From Betaproteobacteria bacterium HGW-Betaproteobacteria-11 (lineage in GTDB: Bacteria > Pseudomonadota > Gammaproteobacteria > Burkholderiales > Rhodocyclaceae), in NCBI GenBank assembly GCA_002842395.1, contig PHCV01000003.1, positions 62,001 to 126,000 of the forward strand: DNA of 64,000 bases, written 5' to 3'. The notes beneath the pieces are model-generated. The model saw nothing but the letters and a program-made list of their open reading frames with translations, was not told where the DNA came from and did not search any database. The position numbers and the translations under genes are program-made. Position 1 is the first letter of the stretch. Each line of letters starts with the position of its first letter. Below, one piece after another: positions 37,314-48,940 of this stretch.

Positions 37314-37945
37314 GCCTGGTCTCCCCCCTCTTCCTTGCCTGCCGGGAATTGATTGACGGAAGGCATATTCACGATGCGCACCCGCTCGCTGCGCTTGATG
37401 TTGAGTTGTTGCGCAACGGGCAACCCCTTGGTGCCCTTGCGCCGCCGGAGCGTCAGCATGACGGCGGCGATGATGGCCACCAGAAGAATGATCGAAGCCA
37501 GCTCGAACGGATAGGCGTAATCGGTAAACAGGATCCGGGCCAGCTCCTTTGTATTGCTATAACCCGCCGGTGTTTCATGCGCGGGAAGTGCTTCCAGGCT
37601 GAAATATTTTCCTGTCAAAACGACAGCCATCTCGCCCACCAGCAGCAAACCGACCAGCGCTCCCAGTGGCAGGTTGTTCCAGAAGCCGCGGCGCATGCGC
37701 TCGATGCTGATGTCCAGCATCATGACGACAAAGAGGAAGAGGACCATCACCGCGCCCACGTACACCATGACCAGTGCAATGGCGAGAAATTCTGCCTGTA
37801 GCAGCAGCCACAAGCCCGCCATGTTGAAAAACGCCAGCACCAGGAAAAGGACGGCATGCACCGGATTACGGGCAGTGATGACGCGCAAGGCGGCGACAAC
37901 GGTCACCGCTGCAAAGAGATAAAAGAGAAAGTTTTTAAATTCCAT
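37310..37945 (-). CDS. nuoJ: NADH-quinone oxidoreductase subunit J
   Basis: 211 residues with five membrane helices and a charged cytoplasmic C-terminal tail. [18 protein letters not shown] is the conserved helix 3 that rotates in the coupling mechanism. It overlaps nuoK (ATGA) and lies 5 bp after nuoI. Confidence 0.96.
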   Translation of the reverse strand: MEFKNFLFYLFAAVTVVAALRVITARNPVHAVLFLVLAFFNMAGLWLLLQAEFLAIALVMVYVGAVMVLFLFVVMMLDISIERMRRGFWNNLPLGALVGLLLVGEMAVVLTGKYFSLEALPAHETPAGYSNTKELARILFTDYAYPFELASIILLVAIIAAVMLTLRRRKGTKGLPVAQQLNIKRSERVRIVNMPSVNQFPAGKEEGGDQA

Positions 37946-37950
37946 GACGA

Positions 37951-38436
37951 TCAGCGATAGCGGGCATCTTGTTCGCGGTCGGCGGCAATCTGTGCTTCAT
38001 AACGGTCGCCATTGGCCAGCAGCATCTGCTTGGTGTAGTACAGGTCGCCTCGCGACTCGCCGTGATATTCGAAGACTCGCGTCTCCACGATTGCATCGAC
38101 CGGGCAGGCCTCTTCGCAAAAACCGCAGAAAATGCACTTGGTCAGATCGATGTCGTAGCGCGTGGTTCTCCGGCTTCCATCGTCCCGCTGCGCGGATTCG
38201 ATGGTAATGGCCAATGCCGGGCACACCGCCTCGCAGAGCTTGCAGGCGATACAACGCTCTTCGCCATTGGGATAGCGGCGCAGCGCATGCAAGCCGCGGA
38301 AGCGATTGCCTTGCGGAGTCTTTTCTTCCGGGAACTGCACGGTAATCTTGCGCGCGAACATGTACCGTCCGGTCACCGCCAGGCCCTTGAACAATTCCTT
38401 GAGGAACAGACTACCGATGAAATCTTTGGCACCCAT
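37951..38436 (-). CDS. nuoI: NADH-quinone oxidoreductase subunit I
   Basis: 161 residues, a peripheral ferredoxin-like subunit with two 4Fe-4S clusters (N6a, N6b). The ligands lie in [12 protein letters not shown] and [12 protein letters not shown]. It passes electrons to NuoB. It lies between nuoH (16 bp) and nuoJ (5 bp). Confidence 0.97.
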   Translation of the reverse strand: MGAKDFIGSLFLKELFKGLAVTGRYMFARKITVQFPEEKTPQGNRFRGLHALRRYPNGEERCIACKLCEAVCPALAITIESAQRDDGSRRTTRYDIDLTKCIFCGFCEEACPVDAIVETRVFEYHGESRGDLYYTKQMLLANGDRYEAQIAADREQDARYR

Positions 38437-38452
38437 GGCTAGCTCCTCGGCC

Positions 38453-39502
38453 TCATTTCCAGATATTCAATGGCGACATCATCCAGACGCCCACCACGAG
38501 AATCCACACCAGTGTCAATGGCACGAACACCTTCCAGCCCAGACGCATGATCTGGTCATAACGATAGCGGGGGAATGTGGCGCGAATCCAGAGAAAGAAG
38601 AAAAGTATGGCGGCGATTTTTACCGCCAGCCAGAAAAAACCATCCGGCAGGAAACCGACGGGCGAAAGCCAGCCGCCGAGGAAGAAGGTCGACACCATGG
38701 CCGAAACCAGAATCATGTTGGCGTATTCGGCAAGGAAGAACATGGCGAAGGACATGCCGGAATATTCGACCATGTGCCCGGCGACGATTTCCGACTCGCC
38801 CTCGACCACGTCGAATGGAGCCCGGTTGAGCTCGGCCACGCCCGAGATCAGGTACACCCCGAACATCGGCAGCAACGGCAACCAGTTCCAGGAAAGGAAA
38901 TTCGCGCCCATCGAAGCGAAGAGCCCACGCTCCTGGCCATGCACGATTGCACTCAGATTGAGGCTGCCGGAAACCATCAGCACGGTGATCAGCGCCATGC
39001 CCATCGAAATCTCGTAGGAAATCATCTGCGCCGAAGAACGCATGGCGCCAAGGAATGCGTATTTCGAATTCGAAGCCCAGCCGGCGATGATGATGCCATA
39101 GACCCCAACCGAGCTCAGCGCCAGCAGATAAAGAACTCCAGCATCAATGTCGGCCAGCACCCAGCCATCGGCAAACGGGATCACGGCCCACAAGGCCAGT
39201 GCCGGAGCGATCGCCATCACCGGGCCGACGATGAAAAGCTTCTTGTCCGCCACCGTCGGGAAAATGATTTCCTTGAAAAACAGCTTCATGCCGTCGGCGA
39301 TCGGTTGCAGCAAGCCCCACGGACCGACACGATTCGGGCCGATCCGCACCTGCATCCAACCGATGATCTTGCGTTCCCAGAAAGTCAGATAAGCGACGGC
39401 AAGCAGCAGCGGCGCAATGATCAGCACGATCTTCAGCAGGGCCCACACCAAGGGAAACATCGACCCGAAGACTTGCTGCATGGAAGTCATCACCGTAACC
39501 AT
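38453..39502 (-). CDS. nuoH: NADH-quinone oxidoreductase subunit H
   Basis: 349 residues with eight membrane helices, forming the quinone chamber with NuoB and Nuo[22 protein letters not shown] and [20 protein letters not shown] are the family signatures, the second carrying the Glu residues of the E-channel. The start is uncertain: GTG 39505 and ATG 39502 overlap the nuoG stop (TGATG), and ATGs at 39490 and 39481 are also in frame. I used 39502. Confidence 0.95.
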   Translation of the reverse strand: MVTVMTSMQQVFGSMFPLVWALLKIVLIIAPLLLAVAYLTFWERKIIGWMQVRIGPNRVGPWGLLQPIADGMKLFFKEIIFPTVADKKLFIVGPVMAIAPALALWAVIPFADGWVLADIDAGVLYLLALSSVGVYGIIIAGWASNSKYAFLGAMRSSAQMISYEISMGMALITVLMVSGSLNLSAIVHGQERGLFASMGANFLSWNWLPLLPMFGVYLISGVAELNRAPFDVVEGESEIVAGHMVEYSGMSFAMFFLAEYANMILVSAMVSTFFLGGWLSPVGFLPDGFFWLAVKIAAILFFFLWIRATFPRYRYDQIMRLGWKVFVPLTLVWILVVGVWMMSPLNIWK

Positions 39503-41913
39503 CACGCCTTCTCCACCGTCAGCGGGGTAAACAACGGCCCCAGTGCCGCCGTCTGCGGACAGGCTGCCGAAACACGCGCCGCGCCATCGGGCAATGTGGC
39601 ATCGAGTTCGGCCTGCAGCGTAATTCTCGCCGTATCGCCATTCGCTACGGCGAGGAGAGCGTTTCTTGCTCGACCGCCTTGTAGCGCAGTTGCTTCATCA
39701 GCGCCGACTTTTACCAGCTCACCGGCGACGAGATTCAATCGCGTCAGCATCCCGGCATTCATGCGCAGGGTCGGCGCCGCCGAATCACGTGCCGCCTGCA
39801 AACTCGGCGCATGCCTCACCAGTGAGTCGGCGAGGTAAATCGGCACATCGGCCACGCGTTCGATTGCGGATCCGCCAGCTGGCGGCAGATCGAACGGGAC
39901 ACCCTCGATCGCGTTGTCGAGCCCGGAAACAAACTCCTGCTCAACGAGCAGAAGGTCGCGCAAGGCTTCCGCTCGCACTTCCTCGCTGCTGTTGTAATCG
40001 AAACCCTCGAGCCCGAGCAGATTGCCGAGTACACGCAATACCTTCCATGCCGGCCTGGCTTCACCCTGAGGTTTTACGGCTGCATAAAAGCCCTGCACGC
40101 GCCCCTCCATGTTGATGAAGGTGCCTGACGTCTCGCTGAATGGCGCGATCGGCAAAAGAACATCGGCATAATCCAGCGCCGCCTGCGACTTGAACGAGGC
40201 AAGCACGATCACGCTCGCCGCCTGCCGCAAGGCAGCCAGCGCCTGCGCGCCATCGGCGCAGTCGAGTTCGGGCTCGGCGCCGAGCACCAGATATGCGCGA
40301 CGGGGGTCGCGCAGCATCGCCGAGGCATTCAGGCCGGCGTTGGCCGGCACGCTCCTGGCCACATGGGCGCCAACGCTGTTGGCCGCCTCGCCGAGAACAC
40401 CAAGCTTGCCGCCCAGCACCTTCGCCAATTGCCATCCCAGCGCGTGTAATTGGGCAGCCTGTGGATGCTGCTGGGCAAAGTTGCCCAGCACGACGCCCGC
40501 CTTGTTGCCGGAAACCAGACCCTGTGCAATCTGCTGCGCCTGTGCAGCCACGGTAATACCAGACAGTGCAGCATCAGCCGCGACGTCCTTCAGTTCGCAG
40601 ACTGCCTTGAGCACCTGCGCCAGAAGCAGTGGCAACTGCGAAGGAGCGGCGATAGCAGATGCACTCAACTTGATCAATGAATCATCGGCGGCACTGTGGA
40701 TGAGACTGATCCTGGCGCCACGCTTGGCCGACTGGCGCAGCCGCTGGGCAAGCAGCGGATGCTCCTTGCGCAGGAACGAGCCGACGACGAGGACACGATC
40801 GAGTTCCGCCAGTTCGGCGATGCGCATGCCAAGCCAGGGCGTGCCTTTGCGTTTTGCATCCGCGGAGAAGTCACTTTGCCGCAGGCGGGCATCGATGTTT
40901 TCACAGCCCAGGCCGCGCAACAGTTTTTGCGCCAGATACATTTCTTCGAGCGTGGCATGCGGACTGATCAGGCCACCCAGCGCCTGGCCACCGTGCGTCT
41001 TGACCTGATCGCGCAACGCATGTGAAACATAATCGAGGGCGACGTTCCAATCGACTTCATGCCACTCACCGCCTTGCTTGACCATCGGCCGCGTCAGGCG
41101 ATTTGCGGAATTCAACGCCTCGTAGGAAAAGCGATCCTTGTCCGAAAGCCAGCATTCGTTGATCGCCTCGTTTTCACGGGGCAAGACGCGCATGACGCGA
41201 TCGTTCTTCGTCTGAACGATCAGATTGCTGCCCAGCCCATCGTGCGGGCTGACCGACTTGCGTCGTGAAAGCTCCCAGGTGCGCACCGAAAAACGGAAGG
41301 GCTTCGAGGTCAGGGCGCCCACCGGGCACAAATCGATGATATTGCCCGACAGCTCGGAGTCCACCGTGGCGCCGACAAAGGCCATGACCTCGGCATGCTC
41401 GCCGCGGAATGCCTGGCCCAGTTCCATGAGGCCGGCGACTTCCTGGGTAAAGCGGATACAGCGCGTGCAATTGATGCAACGGGTCATGTCGGTCGAAACC
41501 AGCGGCCCCAGGTCTTTGTTGGGAACAACACGTTTTTCTTCCTGGTACTGCGATGCGGAATCCCCATAGCCAACCGCCAGATCCTGCAGCTGGCACTCGC
41601 CCCCCTGATCGCAGATCGGACAGTCCAGCGGATGGTTGATGAGGAGGAACTCCATGACCCCTTTTTGGGCCGTAAGCGCCAATTCGGAATGGGTAAACAC
41701 CTTCATTCCATTGCTCACCGGGGTAGCGCAGGCCGGCAAGGGTTTCGGCGCCTTCTCGACCTGCACCAGGCACATCCGGCAGTTGGCGGCGATGGACAAT
41801 TTTTTGTGATAGCAGAAATGCGGGATGTACGCGCCCGCCTGGTGGGCCGCGTCCATGATCGTGCCACCCGCCTCGACCTGCAACGGCTTGCCATTGATTT
41901 CGATTTCAATCAT
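39502..41913 (-). CDS. nuoG: NADH-quinone oxidoreductase subunit G
   Basis: 803 residues. The N-terminal 2Fe-2S domain ([16 protein letters not shown]), a His-Cys 4Fe-4S site ([18 protein letters not shown]) and two further 4Fe-4S motifs ([10 protein letters not shown] and later CPVGAL) carry electrons toward NuoI. A molybdopterin-oxidoreductase-like domain without cofactor makes up the rest. The ATG at 41913 overlaps the nuoF stop in ATGA. The C-terminal part contains [10 protein letters not shown], where a partial copy of the dispersed repeat lies. Confidence 0.96.
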   Translation of the reverse strand: MIEIEINGKPLQVEAGGTIMDAAHQAGAYIPHFCYHKKLSIAANCRMCLVQVEKAPKPLPACATPVSNGMKVFTHSELALTAQKGVMEFLLINHPLDCPICDQGGECQLQDLAVGYGDSASQYQEEKRVVPNKDLGPLVSTDMTRCINCTRCIRFTQEVAGLMELGQAFRGEHAEVMAFVGATVDSELSGNIIDLCPVGALTSKPFRFSVRTWELSRRKSVSPHDGLGSNLIVQTKNDRVMRVLPRENEAINECWLSDKDRFSYEALNSANRLTRPMVKQGGEWHEVDWNVALDYVSHALRDQVKTHGGQALGGLISPHATLEEMYLAQKLLRGLGCENIDARLRQSDFSADAKRKGTPWLGMRIAELAELDRVLVVGSFLRKEHPLLAQRLRQSAKRGARISLIHSAADDSLIKLSASAIAAPSQLPLLLAQVLKAVCELKDVAADAALSGITVAAQAQQIAQGLVSGNKAGVVLGNFAQQHPQAAQLHALGWQLAKVLGGKLGVLGEAANSVGAHVARSVPANAGLNASAMLRDPRRAYLVLGAEPELDCADGAQALAALRQAASVIVLASFKSQAALDYADVLLPIAPFSETSGTFINMEGRVQGFYAAVKPQGEARPAWKVLRVLGNLLGLEGFDYNSSEEVRAEALRDLLLVEQEFVSGLDNAIEGVPFDLPPAGGSAIERVADVPIYLADSLVRHAPSLQAARDSAAPTLRMNAGMLTRLNLVAGELVKVGADEATALQGGRARNALLAVANGDTARITLQAELDATLPDGAARVSAACPQTAALGPLFTPLTVEKA
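39699..39711 (-). repeat. Partial copy of the dispersed repeat in nuoG
   Basis: Thirteen bases, AAAGTCGGCGCTG, are identical to the left part of the repeat; similarity ends there. It encodes KVGA of NuoG, in the same frame as most intragenic copies. Confidence 0.4.
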
Positions 41914-43247
41914 TGCGCGCGCTCCGGGCGGAAGAATCCGCTGCCTGCGGCTTGTACAGCCGGATCGACCAGGCACTTGCCATGGTCGATGTGATATTCG
42001 AATTCACTCCTGAAATGCTTGATGAAGCTGCGCACCGGAAGCGATGCGGCATCGCCCAGCGCGCAAATGGTGCGGCCCATGATGTTGTCCGTCACCCGAT
42101 TCAGCAAATCAAGATCCTCGGCGCGTCCCTGGCCATGCTCGATGCGATGCACCACGCGATAGAGCCAGCCGGTACCTTCGCGGCACGGCGTGCATTGACC
42201 ACAGGATTCTTCGAAATAGAAATAGGACAAGCGCTCGAGCGCCTTGACCATGCACACCGTTTCGTCCATCACGATCACCGCGCCGGAACCGAGCATCGAG
42301 CCACCCTTGGCAATCGAATCGTAGTCCATGGTGGATTCCATGATGACTTCGGCCGGCATCACCGGTGCCGACGAACCGCCCGGAATCACCGCCTTCAGTT
42401 TGCGGCCACCCCGCATGCCCCCCGCCATTTCCAGCAGCTTTGTGAACGGTGTTCCCAGGGGAATTTCATAGTTACCGGGACGATTGACATGCCCGGAAAC
42501 GGAAAAGAGCTTGGTTCCCCCGTTATTGGGCTTGCCCAGTTCGAGAAACGCCTCCCCGCCCATGCCCAAAATAAAGGGGATGGCGGCAAAGGTTTCCGTG
42601 TTGTTGATCGTCGTCGGCTTGCCGTAAAGGCCGAAACTCGCCGGGAATGGAGGCTTGAAGCGCGGCTGTCCTTTTTTGCCCTCGATCGATTCAAGCAGCC
42701 CCGTCTCCTCGCCACAGATATAGGCGCCATAACCATGGTGGGCAAAAAGCTCGAAACTGAAATCCGAACCGAGGATCCGCTGCCCCAGATAACCCGCTGC
42801 ACGAGCTTCTTCCAGGGCCTCCTCGAAGCGCTCGTAAATATCGAAAATTTCACCGTGAATGTAGTTGTAGCCCCGCGCGGCTCCCATCGCATAGCCGGCA
42901 ATGATCATGCCCTCGATGACGGCATGGGGATCGTAACGAAGCAGGTCACGGTCCTTGAAGGTACCCGGCTCGCCTTCATCGGAATTGCAAACGACATATT
43001 TTTCGCCCGGAAACGAACGGGGCATGAAGCTCCACTTGAGGCCTGTCGGAAAACCGGCGCCACCGCGACCGCGCAATACGGATTTCTTGACTTCACCGAT
43101 CAGATCATCCTGGCTCATCTTTTCAGCGAAGATGCGCCTGAGCTGGACATAGCCGCCACGAGCCTCGTATTCCTTGAGTCCCCAGCCGGCATCGCCTTTC
43201 GTCCAGCCGGCTGAAAGCAGCGGATTGATTGCGGATATCAATGCCAT
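41910..43247 (-). CDS. nuoF: NADH-quinone oxidoreductase subunit F
   Basis: 445 residues, the NADH-oxidising subunit with FMN and a 4Fe-4S cluster. [13 protein letters not shown] binds NADH and [19 protein letters not shown] and [16 protein letters not shown] follow. The cluster ligands are [12 protein letters not shown] plus a later Cys in TICALGDA. It lies 1 bp after nuoE and overlaps nuoG by 4 bp. Confidence 0.97.
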   Translation of the reverse strand: MALISAINPLLSAGWTKGDAGWGLKEYEARGGYVQLRRIFAEKMSQDDLIGEVKKSVLRGRGGAGFPTGLKWSFMPRSFPGEKYVVCNSDEGEPGTFKDRDLLRYDPHAVIEGMIIAGYAMGAARGYNYIHGEIFDIYERFEEALEEARAAGYLGQRILGSDFSFELFAHHGYGAYICGEETGLLESIEGKKGQPRFKPPFPASFGLYGKPTTINNTETFAAIPFILGMGGEAFLELGKPNNGGTKLFSVSGHVNRPGNYEIPLGTPFTKLLEMAGGMRGGRKLKAVIPGGSSAPVMPAEVIMESTMDYDSIAKGGSMLGSGAVIVMDETVCMVKALERLSYFYFEESCGQCTPCREGTGWLYRVVHRIEHGQGRAEDLDLLNRVTDNIMGRTICALGDAASLPVRSFIKHFRSEFEYHIDHGKCLVDPAVQAAGSGFFRPERAQ

Positions 43248-43248
43248 C

Positions 43249-43746
43249 TCACTTGCACTCCGCCAGTAGTTTGTCGATTTCTTCCGGCAACATGAAACTG
43301 CACATGCGCTTGTTATTGACCAGCATCACCGGCGCATCCCCACAGGCGCCCATGCATTCGCCTTCCTTCAGGGTGAATAGGCCATCCGCTGTGGTCTGAT
43401 TGAAGCCGATCCCCAATTTCTGCTTCAGATAGTCGGCGGCATGCATGCCACCCGACAGCGCACACGGCAGATTGGTGCACACCGACAACTTGTACTTTCC
43501 GACCGGCTCCAGGTCGTACATGTTGTAGAAGCTCGCCACTTCATAGGCGGCGATCGGCGGCATGCCAAGATACTTGGCCACGAAATCTATCGTCTCGCGC
43601 GCCAACCAGTGCTTTTCGTCCTGCGCAATCGCCAACGCGGCCATTACCGCGGATTGACGCTGTTCGGCAGGATACTTCGCCACTTCGCGATCGATTTTTT
43701 TCAGCGCCTCGGGACTCAGCAATGAGTTCGTCATGTCGTGATTCAT
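43249..43746 (-). CDS. nuoE: NADH-quinone oxidoreductase subunit E
   Basis: 165 residues from the ATG at 43746. A thioredoxin-like domain holds one 2Fe-2S cluster through CTNLPC and [26 protein letters not shown] is the conserved helical part. The start is uncertain: GTG 43755 overlaps the nuoD stop by one base, and ATG 43734 is also possible. The family core begins near SPEALKKID. Confidence 0.95.
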   Translation of the reverse strand: MNHDMTNSLLSPEALKKIDREVAKYPAEQRQSAVMAALAIAQDEKHWLARETIDFVAKYLGMPPIAAYEVASFYNMYDLEPVGKYKLSVCTNLPCALSGGMHAADYLKQKLGIGFNQTTADGLFTLKEGECMGACGDAPVMLVNNKRMCSFMLPEEIDKLLAECK

Positions 43747-43754
43747 CTTGTTCA

Positions 43755-45014
43755 CTATCGATCCGTATCGCCAAGCACCAGATCTATGGTGCCGATGATG
43801 GCCGTGACATCGGCAATCATGTGTCCCGTCGCCATCTCATTCACGGCCGCCAGGTGGGGGAAGCCGGGGGAACGCAGTTTCAGCCGGTAGGGTTTGTTGG
43901 CGCCATCCGAAACGGCCCACACGCCGAACTCGCCTTTCGGATGTTCAATGGCGGCATACACCTCGCCCGCGGGAACATGCATGCCTTCGGTAAACAGCTT
44001 GAAGTGATGGATCAGCTCTTCCATGTTCGCCTTCATGCTTTCACGGGCAGGCGGGGCCACCTTGTGATTATCCGTAATCACCGGCCCCGGATTGGCACGC
44101 AACCATTCGATGCACTGGCGGACGATGTGATTCGACTGCCGCATTTCTTCCATTCGCACCAGATAGCGGTCATAGCTGTCGCCATTGACGCCAACCGGAA
44201 TATCGAACTTCATCCGGTCATAGACTTCATAGGGCTGTTTTCTGCGCAAATCCCATTCGATGCCGGAGCCACGCAGCATCGGCCCGGTGCAGCCAAGTTG
44301 CAGCGCTCGCTCGGGGCTAATGACACCGACGCCGACCGTACGCTGCTTCCAGATGCGGTTGTCGGTCAGCAGCGTTTCATACTCATCCAGATAGACGGGG
44401 AAGCGCCGGGTGAAATCATCGAGAAAATCCAGCAGCGAGCCCTGACGTGCCGCGTTGAGTTCCCTGACATCCTCCGCCGACTTGAAGCGATTGACCTCAT
44501 ACTGCGGCATGCGATCCGGAAGATCGCGGTACACCCCGCCAGGCCGATAGTAGGCCGCGTGCATCCGCGCCCCGGAGATCGCCTCATACACATCCATCAG
44601 GTCTTCGCGCTCACGGAAGGTATACAGCACCATGGTCATGGCGCCGATATCGAGGGCATGCGTGCCAATATTCAGCAGATGATTGAGGATGCGCGTCACC
44701 TCGTCCATCATCACCCGGATGTATTGGGCGCGCAGCGGGACTTCCAGGCCGAGCAGTTTCTCGATAGCCATGCAATAGGCATGCTCATTGCACATCATCG
44801 AAACATAATCGAGTCGATCCATGTAAGGTACCGACTGTATCCAGGTGCGCGTTTCCGCCAGCTTCTCCGTCGCGCGATGCAACAGGCCGATGTGCGGATC
44901 GGCGCGCACCACGACCTCGCCATCAAGCTCGAGAATCAGGCGCAGAACACCGTGTGCCGCCGGATGTTGCGGGCCGAAGTTGATGGTGTAGTTCTTGATT
45001 TCAGCCACGGCCAT
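43755..45014 (-). CDS. nuoD: NADH-quinone oxidoreductase subunit D
   Basis: 419 residues, related to hydrogenase large subunits and forming the quinone site with Nuo[15 protein letters not shown] at the N-terminus and [12 protein letters not shown] are the signatures; the quinone-binding His and Tyr lie in these regions. NuoD is separate from NuoC here, unlike the fused protein of E. coli. The ATG at 45014 overlaps the end of nuoC by 14 bp. Confidence 0.97.
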   Translation of the reverse strand: MAVAEIKNYTINFGPQHPAAHGVLRLILELDGEVVVRADPHIGLLHRATEKLAETRTWIQSVPYMDRLDYVSMMCNEHAYCMAIEKLLGLEVPLRAQYIRVMMDEVTRILNHLLNIGTHALDIGAMTMVLYTFREREDLMDVYEAISGARMHAAYYRPGGVYRDLPDRMPQYEVNRFKSAEDVRELNAARQGSLLDFLDDFTRRFPVYLDEYETLLTDNRIWKQRTVGVGVISPERALQLGCTGPMLRGSGIEWDLRRKQPYEVYDRMKFDIPVGVNGDSYDRYLVRMEEMRQSNHIVRQCIEWLRANPGPVITDNHKVAPPARESMKANMEELIHHFKLFTEGMHVPAGEVYAAIEHPKGEFGVWAVSDGANKPYRLKLRSPGFPHLAAVNEMATGHMIADVTAIIGTIDLVLGDTDR

Positions 45015-45594
45015 AGTCCTCTTCACGCACGATACGCGGCGTCACTTCCCGTGGCTCGATCGTCACCGCCTGATAGATGACCCGTTTCTGTTCCGGGTCA
45101 TAGCGCATTTCGACATGGCCGAAAACCGGGAAATCCTTGCGGAATGGGTGGCCGACGAATCCATAGTCGGTCAGGATGCGGCGCAAGTCGGGATGCCCAT
45201 CGAAATGAATCCCATACAAGTCGAACGCCTCGCGCTCATACCAGTTGGCGCTATTCCAGACCTCGGTCACCGACGCGACAATCGGAAAGCTGTCGTCATC
45301 CGCAAACACTTTTACCCGCAACCGCCAGTTATGCCTGATCGATGTCAGATGCGACACGACCGCAAAGCGCTTTCCTGCGTAGCCGTTGAATTCGGAGTAA
45401 TCGATACCGCTGAGATCGATCAATTGCTCGAAGGACAATTCAGGTTCGTTGCGTAGCTTGCCCATCAGGGCCAGATAATCCTTCGCCGCAACCTCGATCG
45501 TCACTTCGGCAAAAGCAACCACCGGCTCGCCAACAATGCCGCGGCCGAGGATTTCCTTGAGCAAAAGACACAAACGTTCCAGTTTTTGATTCAT
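45001..45594 (-). CDS. nuoC: NADH-quinone oxidoreductase subunit C
   Basis: 197 residues, the 30-kDa subunit of the peripheral arm. [42 protein letters not shown] is the family signature in two parts. It has a separate NuoC length. A longer open frame upstream belongs to nuoB in another frame, so the ATG at 45594 (MNQKLERLC) was chosen, 19 bp after nuoB. Confidence 0.96.
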   Translation of the reverse strand: MNQKLERLCLLLKEILGRGIVGEPVVAFAEVTIEVAAKDYLALMGKLRNEPELSFEQLIDLSGIDYSEFNGYAGKRFAVVSHLTSIRHNWRLRVKVFADDDSFPIVASVTEVWNSANWYEREAFDLYGIHFDGHPDLRRILTDYGFVGHPFRKDFPVFGHVEMRYDPEQKRVIYQAVTIEPREVTPRIVREEDYGRG

Positions 45595-45613
45595 GACGTG
45601 CTCTGCCCCCGAT

Positions 45614-46090
45614 TCAACGGGCAATGGTGTAGGTGCGCTTGATCTTGTTTTGCAGCTGGATGATGCCGTATAGCAGTGCCTCGGCTGTCGGCGGGCAGCC
45701 GGGAACATAGACATCGACCGGAACGATGCGATCACAGCCACGCACCACCGAATAGGAATAATGGTAGTAGCCACCCCCGTTGGCGCACGAGCCCATGGAA
45801 ATCACCCAGCGCGGCTCGGTCATCTGGTCATAGACCTTGCGCAGGGCCGGGGCCATCTTGTTGGTCAGGGTTCCGGCGACGATCATCACGTCCGACTGAC
45901 GCGGGCTGGCGCGAAACACCACCCCGAAGCGATCGAGGTCATAACGCGAACAACCGGCATGAATCATCTCGACCGCGCAGCAGGCCAGACCGAATGTCAT
46001 CGGCCACATCGAGCCGGTACGCGTCCAGTTGATCAACTTATCCAGGGAGGTGGTGACGAAGCCTTCCTGTAGCACGCCTTCAATGCTCAT
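45614..46090 (-). CDS. nuoB: NADH-quinone oxidoreductase subunit B
   Basis: 158 residues carrying cluster N2, the last electron carrier before quinone. The ligands are the tandem Cys in [11 protein letters not shown] and the Cys residues of [13 protein letters not shown] and VYVPGCPP. It lies 12 bp after nuoA. Confidence 0.97.
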   Translation of the reverse strand: MSIEGVLQEGFVTTSLDKLINWTRTGSMWPMTFGLACCAVEMIHAGCSRYDLDRFGVVFRASPRQSDVMIVAGTLTNKMAPALRKVYDQMTEPRWVISMGSCANGGGYYHYSYSVVRGCDRIVPVDVYVPGCPPTAEALLYGIIQLQNKIKRTYTIAR

Positions 46091-46102
46091 GTGTGGAGTC
46101 TC

Positions 46103-46477
46103 TTATTCCCAGTCCAGAGCGCCCTTGGCCCACGCATAGACATAGCCAATGACCAGAATGCCGATGAAAACGAACATCTCGACGAAACCGAACAGCTTCA
46201 CCGCGTCGGTCTTGACAATCTCCCCGAAAATCGACGCCCAGGGAAAGAGGAAGGCAATTTCAAGATCGAACAGAATGAAAATGATGGCAATCAGGTAATA
46301 GCGCACATCGAATTTCATGCGCGAATCTTCGAAGGGCTCGAAGCCACACTCGAAGGCGGACAATTTTTCGCCATCAGGGCGATTCGGAGCGATCAACCAG
46401 CCAAGAGCGATCGGCACGCAACCGAAAGCGAGGCCAACCAGAATAAAGACGAAGACCGGAAAATAATTATCGAGCAT
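46103..46477 (-). CDS. nuoA: NADH-quinone oxidoreductase subunit A
   Basis: 124 residues, three membrane helices. The loop YECG-type motif appears as [20 protein letters not shown], followed by [21 protein letters not shown]. It is the first gene of the fourteen-gene complex I operon, which runs A to N in the standard order with overlaps or very short gaps. It lies 128 bp after tRNA-Leu(GAG) on the same strand. Confidence 0.97.
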   Translation of the reverse strand: MLDNYFPVFVFILVGLAFGCVPIALGWLIAPNRPDGEKLSAFECGFEPFEDSRMKFDVRYYLIAIIFILFDLEIAFLFPWASIFGEIVKTDAVKLFGFVEMFVFIGILVIGYVYAWAKGALDWE

Positions 46478-46605
46478 GAATGGATTGACAGCGATTCATT
46501 GTTTCACTTGTTATCAGCGGATCACCACAAAAAACACTGCACAAAAAGCGCGCCACGGACGACGCGCATACCCCGCCCTGCTTCGACTTCCCGCATTTCC
46601 TTACC

Positions 46606-46690
46606 TGGTGCCGACGGCGAGACTCGAACTCGCACAGCTTTCGCCACTACCCCCTCAAGATAGCGTGTCTACCAATTTCACCACGTCGGC
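46606..46690 (-). tRNA. tRNA-Leu, anticodon GAG
   Basis: 85 nt including encoded CCA, reading CTC and CTT codons. The acceptor stem GCCGACG pairs with CGTCGGC. The anticodon stem CTATC/GGTAG encloses TTGAGGG, giving anticodon GAG. It has a class II variable arm and a T loop in AGTTCGAGTCT. It lies between secG and nuoA, a conserved place for this tRNA. Confidence 0.97.
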
Positions 46691-46714
46691 ATTGGAGCAA
46701 TTCGACCGCTCGAA

Positions 46715-46742
46715 ATTATACCGTAACCTATCGACTGGTTAA
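46715..46742 (-). promoter_or_regulatory. Promoter of tRNA-Leu(GAG)
   Basis: On the minus strand the -10 is a perfect TATAAT (46720-46715). TTAACC (46742-46737) is 16 bp upstream as a moderate -35. The tRNA begins about 24 bp downstream, and transcription may read on into nuoA. Confidence 0.65.
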
Positions 46743-46776
46743 CGCACTGCAACAAAAAACCCTGGCAGGAAATCCC

Positions 46777-47127
46777 TTACTTTGGAATATCCTTCGCCTT
46801 TGAATCCGCTGCAGCCGGCATCTGTGCCGGAGCCGCAGGAGTGGTCGTCACCGGCATGGTATCCATGACGCTACCGGATGCTTTCGGCCGCTCGCTGGCG
46901 ATGTAAGCCAAGCCGAGGCTGGTGCAAAAGAAAATGGTCGCCAGCACTCCAGTCGCCCGCGACATGAAATTAGCCGCCCCGGTGGCGCCAAAAAGGCTGC
47001 CCGATGCCCCGCTGCCAAAGGCCGCCCCCATATCGGCGCCCTTGCCATGCTGGAGCAGGACCAGCGCGATAATGCCCAGGCCAGCGAGGATGTGTATGGT
47101 CAAAATGATGGTATGCAATAAGTTCAT
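46777..47127 (-). CDS. secG: Preprotein translocase subunit SecG
   Basis: 116 residues. Two membrane helices (LLHTIILTIHILAGLGIIALVLLQ split by GKGADMGAAFG, and LATIFFCTSLGLAYIA) carry the family motif HGKGADMGAAFGSGASGSLFG. SecG stimulates protein export by SecYE. An Ala/Pro-rich C-terminal tail is typical of betaproteobacteria. The ATG at 47127 was chosen; longer frames add a non-family Arg-rich leader. It is 19 bp after tpiA. Confidence 0.95.
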   Translation of the reverse strand: MNLLHTIILTIHILAGLGIIALVLLQHGKGADMGAAFGSGASGSLFGATGAANFMSRATGVLATIFFCTSLGLAYIASERPKASGSVMDTMPVTTTPAAPAQMPAAADSKAKDIPK

Positions 47128-47146
47128 GTAACACTCCAGAAAGTAA

Positions 47147-47893
47147 TCAGGTCGCCGCGCAAATCGCGAGGAAATCCGCCGCCGCCAGCGAAGCCCCGCC
47201 AATCAGCCCGCCATCGATATCCGGCCGGGCAAAAATCTCTGCCGCATTCGCCGGCTTGACACTGCCGCCATACAGAACCCGCAGGCCGTTGCCGATCACG
47301 GCATTCTCGGCGCACAATCGTCCGCGAATCAGGGCATGTACTTCCTGCGCCTGATCCGGGGTCGCCGTGCGGCCGGTGCCGATCGCCCAGACCGGCTCGT
47401 AAGCGACGACGGCCGCAGCGAATGCCTCGATACCACTGGCTTGAACCACGACATCGAGTTGCCGCGAGACAACCTCGCCTGTCATGCCCGCTTCCCGCTC
47501 TGCCAGGGTCTCGCCCACGCAAAGAATGGGAATCAGGCCGGCACGCCGCGCCGCGAGAAACTTGGCGGCGACGACGCCATCGGTATCGCCGAAAAAAGAC
47601 CGCCGCTCGGAATGGCCGACGATGACGTAGCGGCAGCCAAACTCGGCCAGCATCGCCCCGCTGACTTCCCCGGTCCATGCCCCCTGATCATGCTCGGATA
47701 CATCCTGCGCGCCCCAGCTCACGGCGCCGCCTTCCAGCAACGTCCAGGCCTGAGCAAGATAAGGATACGGCACACACACGACCACCTCCGTCCGCAACCC
47801 ACCAGCGCCATCGCGCACGGCCTGCAACAACTCCGCATTGACCGCCAGGCTGCCATGCATTTTCCAGTTGCCGACGACGAGTTTGCTGCGCAT
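47147..47893 (-). CDS. tpiA: Triosephosphate isomerase
   Basis: 248 residues. It interconverts dihydroxyacetone phosphate and glyceraldehyde 3-phosphate. Catalytic residues: Lys in VGNWKMHG (residue 11), His in [13 protein letters not shown] and Glu in [27 protein letters not shown] binds phosphate. The ATG at 47893 gives [14 protein letters not shown]; an upstream extension is not part of the family. It heads the tpiA-secG pair. Confidence 0.97.
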   Translation of the reverse strand: MRSKLVVGNWKMHGSLAVNAELLQAVRDGAGGLRTEVVVCVPYPYLAQAWTLLEGGAVSWGAQDVSEHDQGAWTGEVSGAMLAEFGCRYVIVGHSERRSFFGDTDGVVAAKFLAARRAGLIPILCVGETLAEREAGMTGEVVSRQLDVVVQASGIEAFAAAVVAYEPVWAIGTGRTATPDQAQEVHALIRGRLCAENAVIGNGLRVLYGGSVKPANAAEIFARPDIDGGLIGGASLAAADFLAICAAT

Positions 47894-48144
47894 GGCACAG
47901 AGGGTGAGGACGCAAAGCGGGGAATTATAAGGGCTGGAGATGAGAATGCCAATGAACCGCCAGAAGAAAATGACTGCCGCCGGCAAGAATATCCGGCTAC
48001 CGGGTGCCTGGGGTTTCCGCGTTTTCAACATCCGGAGGCACGGTAACCGCATTCAGGATTCATCTTTACGAAACACGTTGGACATCGTCCGGTAACAAGG
48101 ATTTACCAGAATCGGGGTGCATTCAACCAAAATGGAGAGAACCC
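47894..48144. other. Divergent gap between tpiA and the lipid cassette
   Basis: 251 bp carrying the promoters of tpiA (minus) and the OlsB-like gene (plus). I could not find a convincing -10/-35 pair for the plus strand, nor a pair of CTGTCAT-like half-sites that would suggest a Pho box. No gene is seen. Confidence 0.4.
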
Positions 48145-48927
48145 ATGACGTACCCCACGCCGCCCTCGCAGCAACAGACCGTTTCCGGTACGCAACAGCA
48201 CCACCGTCCCCGCCTTCAGGTCAGCCTCGCCCAGCACGAATGCGAAGTCCGCGAGGCCCAGCATCTGCGCTACAAGGTTTTTTCCGAAGAAATGGGGGCA
48301 CGCCTCGTCTGCAAGATTCCGGAGCACGACACCGACCTGTTCGATCCCTGGTGCGACCATCTGCTGGTGCGCGACGAGGCCAGCGGCAAGGTGGTGGGCA
48401 CCTACCGCATTCTCTCGCCCGAAGCGGCGCAACGCGTCGGCAGCTACTACTCGGAAAACGAATTTTCACTGACCCGGCTGCAGCACATTCGCGGCCGGAT
48501 GGTCGAAATCGGGCGCTCCTGCATCCATCGCGACTACCGCAACGGCGCCGTGATTGCCCTGCTCTGGTCGGGCCTGGCCGCCTATATGCACCGTGGCGGT
48601 TATAACTACCTGATCGGTTGCGCCTCGATCGGCATGAACGATGGTGGTCATAATGCAGCAAATATCTATCGGCAACTCGCCGACGCGCAACAGGCGCCAC
48701 TCGAATACCGTGTCTTCCCGCATCATCCGCTGCCTTTCGAACACCTTGCCGACGGACAACGGGCGCAGGTGCCGCCGCTATTAAAAGGTTACCTGCGCGC
48801 TGGCGGCCTGGTCTGTGGCGAACCGGCGTGGGATCCGGACTTCAACACCGCCGATCTCCTGCTGATGCTACCCATGGCACGCCTCAGCGAGCGGTACGCC
48901 CGCCACTTCATCGGCCCGTCGGCCTGA
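48145..48927 (+). CDS. OlsB-like GNAT acyltransferase (hemolysin-like)
   Basis: 260 residues of the Acetyltransf_5 type found in OlsB, which transfers a 3-hydroxyacyl group from acyl carrier protein to ornithine and makes lyso-ornithine lipid. Motifs: EAQHLRYKVFSEEMGARL near residue 37, FDPWCDHLLVRD, VVGTYRILSPEAA, MVEIGRSCIHRDYRNG and NYLIGCASIGMND. The ATG at 48145 follows GGAGA by 6 bases. The family also includes proteins loosely called putative hemolysins, and a different amino acid acceptor is possible. No OlsA-type second acyltransferase lies next to it. It opens a five-gene plus-strand cassette. Confidence 0.78.
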   Translation: MTYPTPPSQQQTVSGTQQHHRPRLQVSLAQHECEVREAQHLRYKVFSEEMGARLVCKIPEHDTDLFDPWCDHLLVRDEASGKVVGTYRILSPEAAQRVGSYYSENEFSLTRLQHIRGRMVEIGRSCIHRDYRNGAVIALLWSGLAAYMHRGGYNYLIGCASIGMNDGGHNAANIYRQLADAQQAPLEYRVFPHHPLPFEHLADGQRAQVPPLLKGYLRAGGLVCGEPAWDPDFNTADLLLMLPMARLSERYARHFIGPSA

Positions 48928-48940
48928 GCCCCTTTCACCA

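Noticed and set aside
38306-39838. A 510-codon plus-strand open frame opposite nuoH and the end of nuoG
   Set aside because: It spans two real genes on the other strand and shows no motif of its own.
41913-45080. Plus-strand frames of 433 and 452 codons opposite nuoF and nuoD
   Set aside because: Shadow frames of clearly identified complex I genes.
47894-48144. A Pho box ahead of the lipid cassette
   Set aside because: No pair of CTGTCAT-like half-sites with correct spacing could be found by eye.
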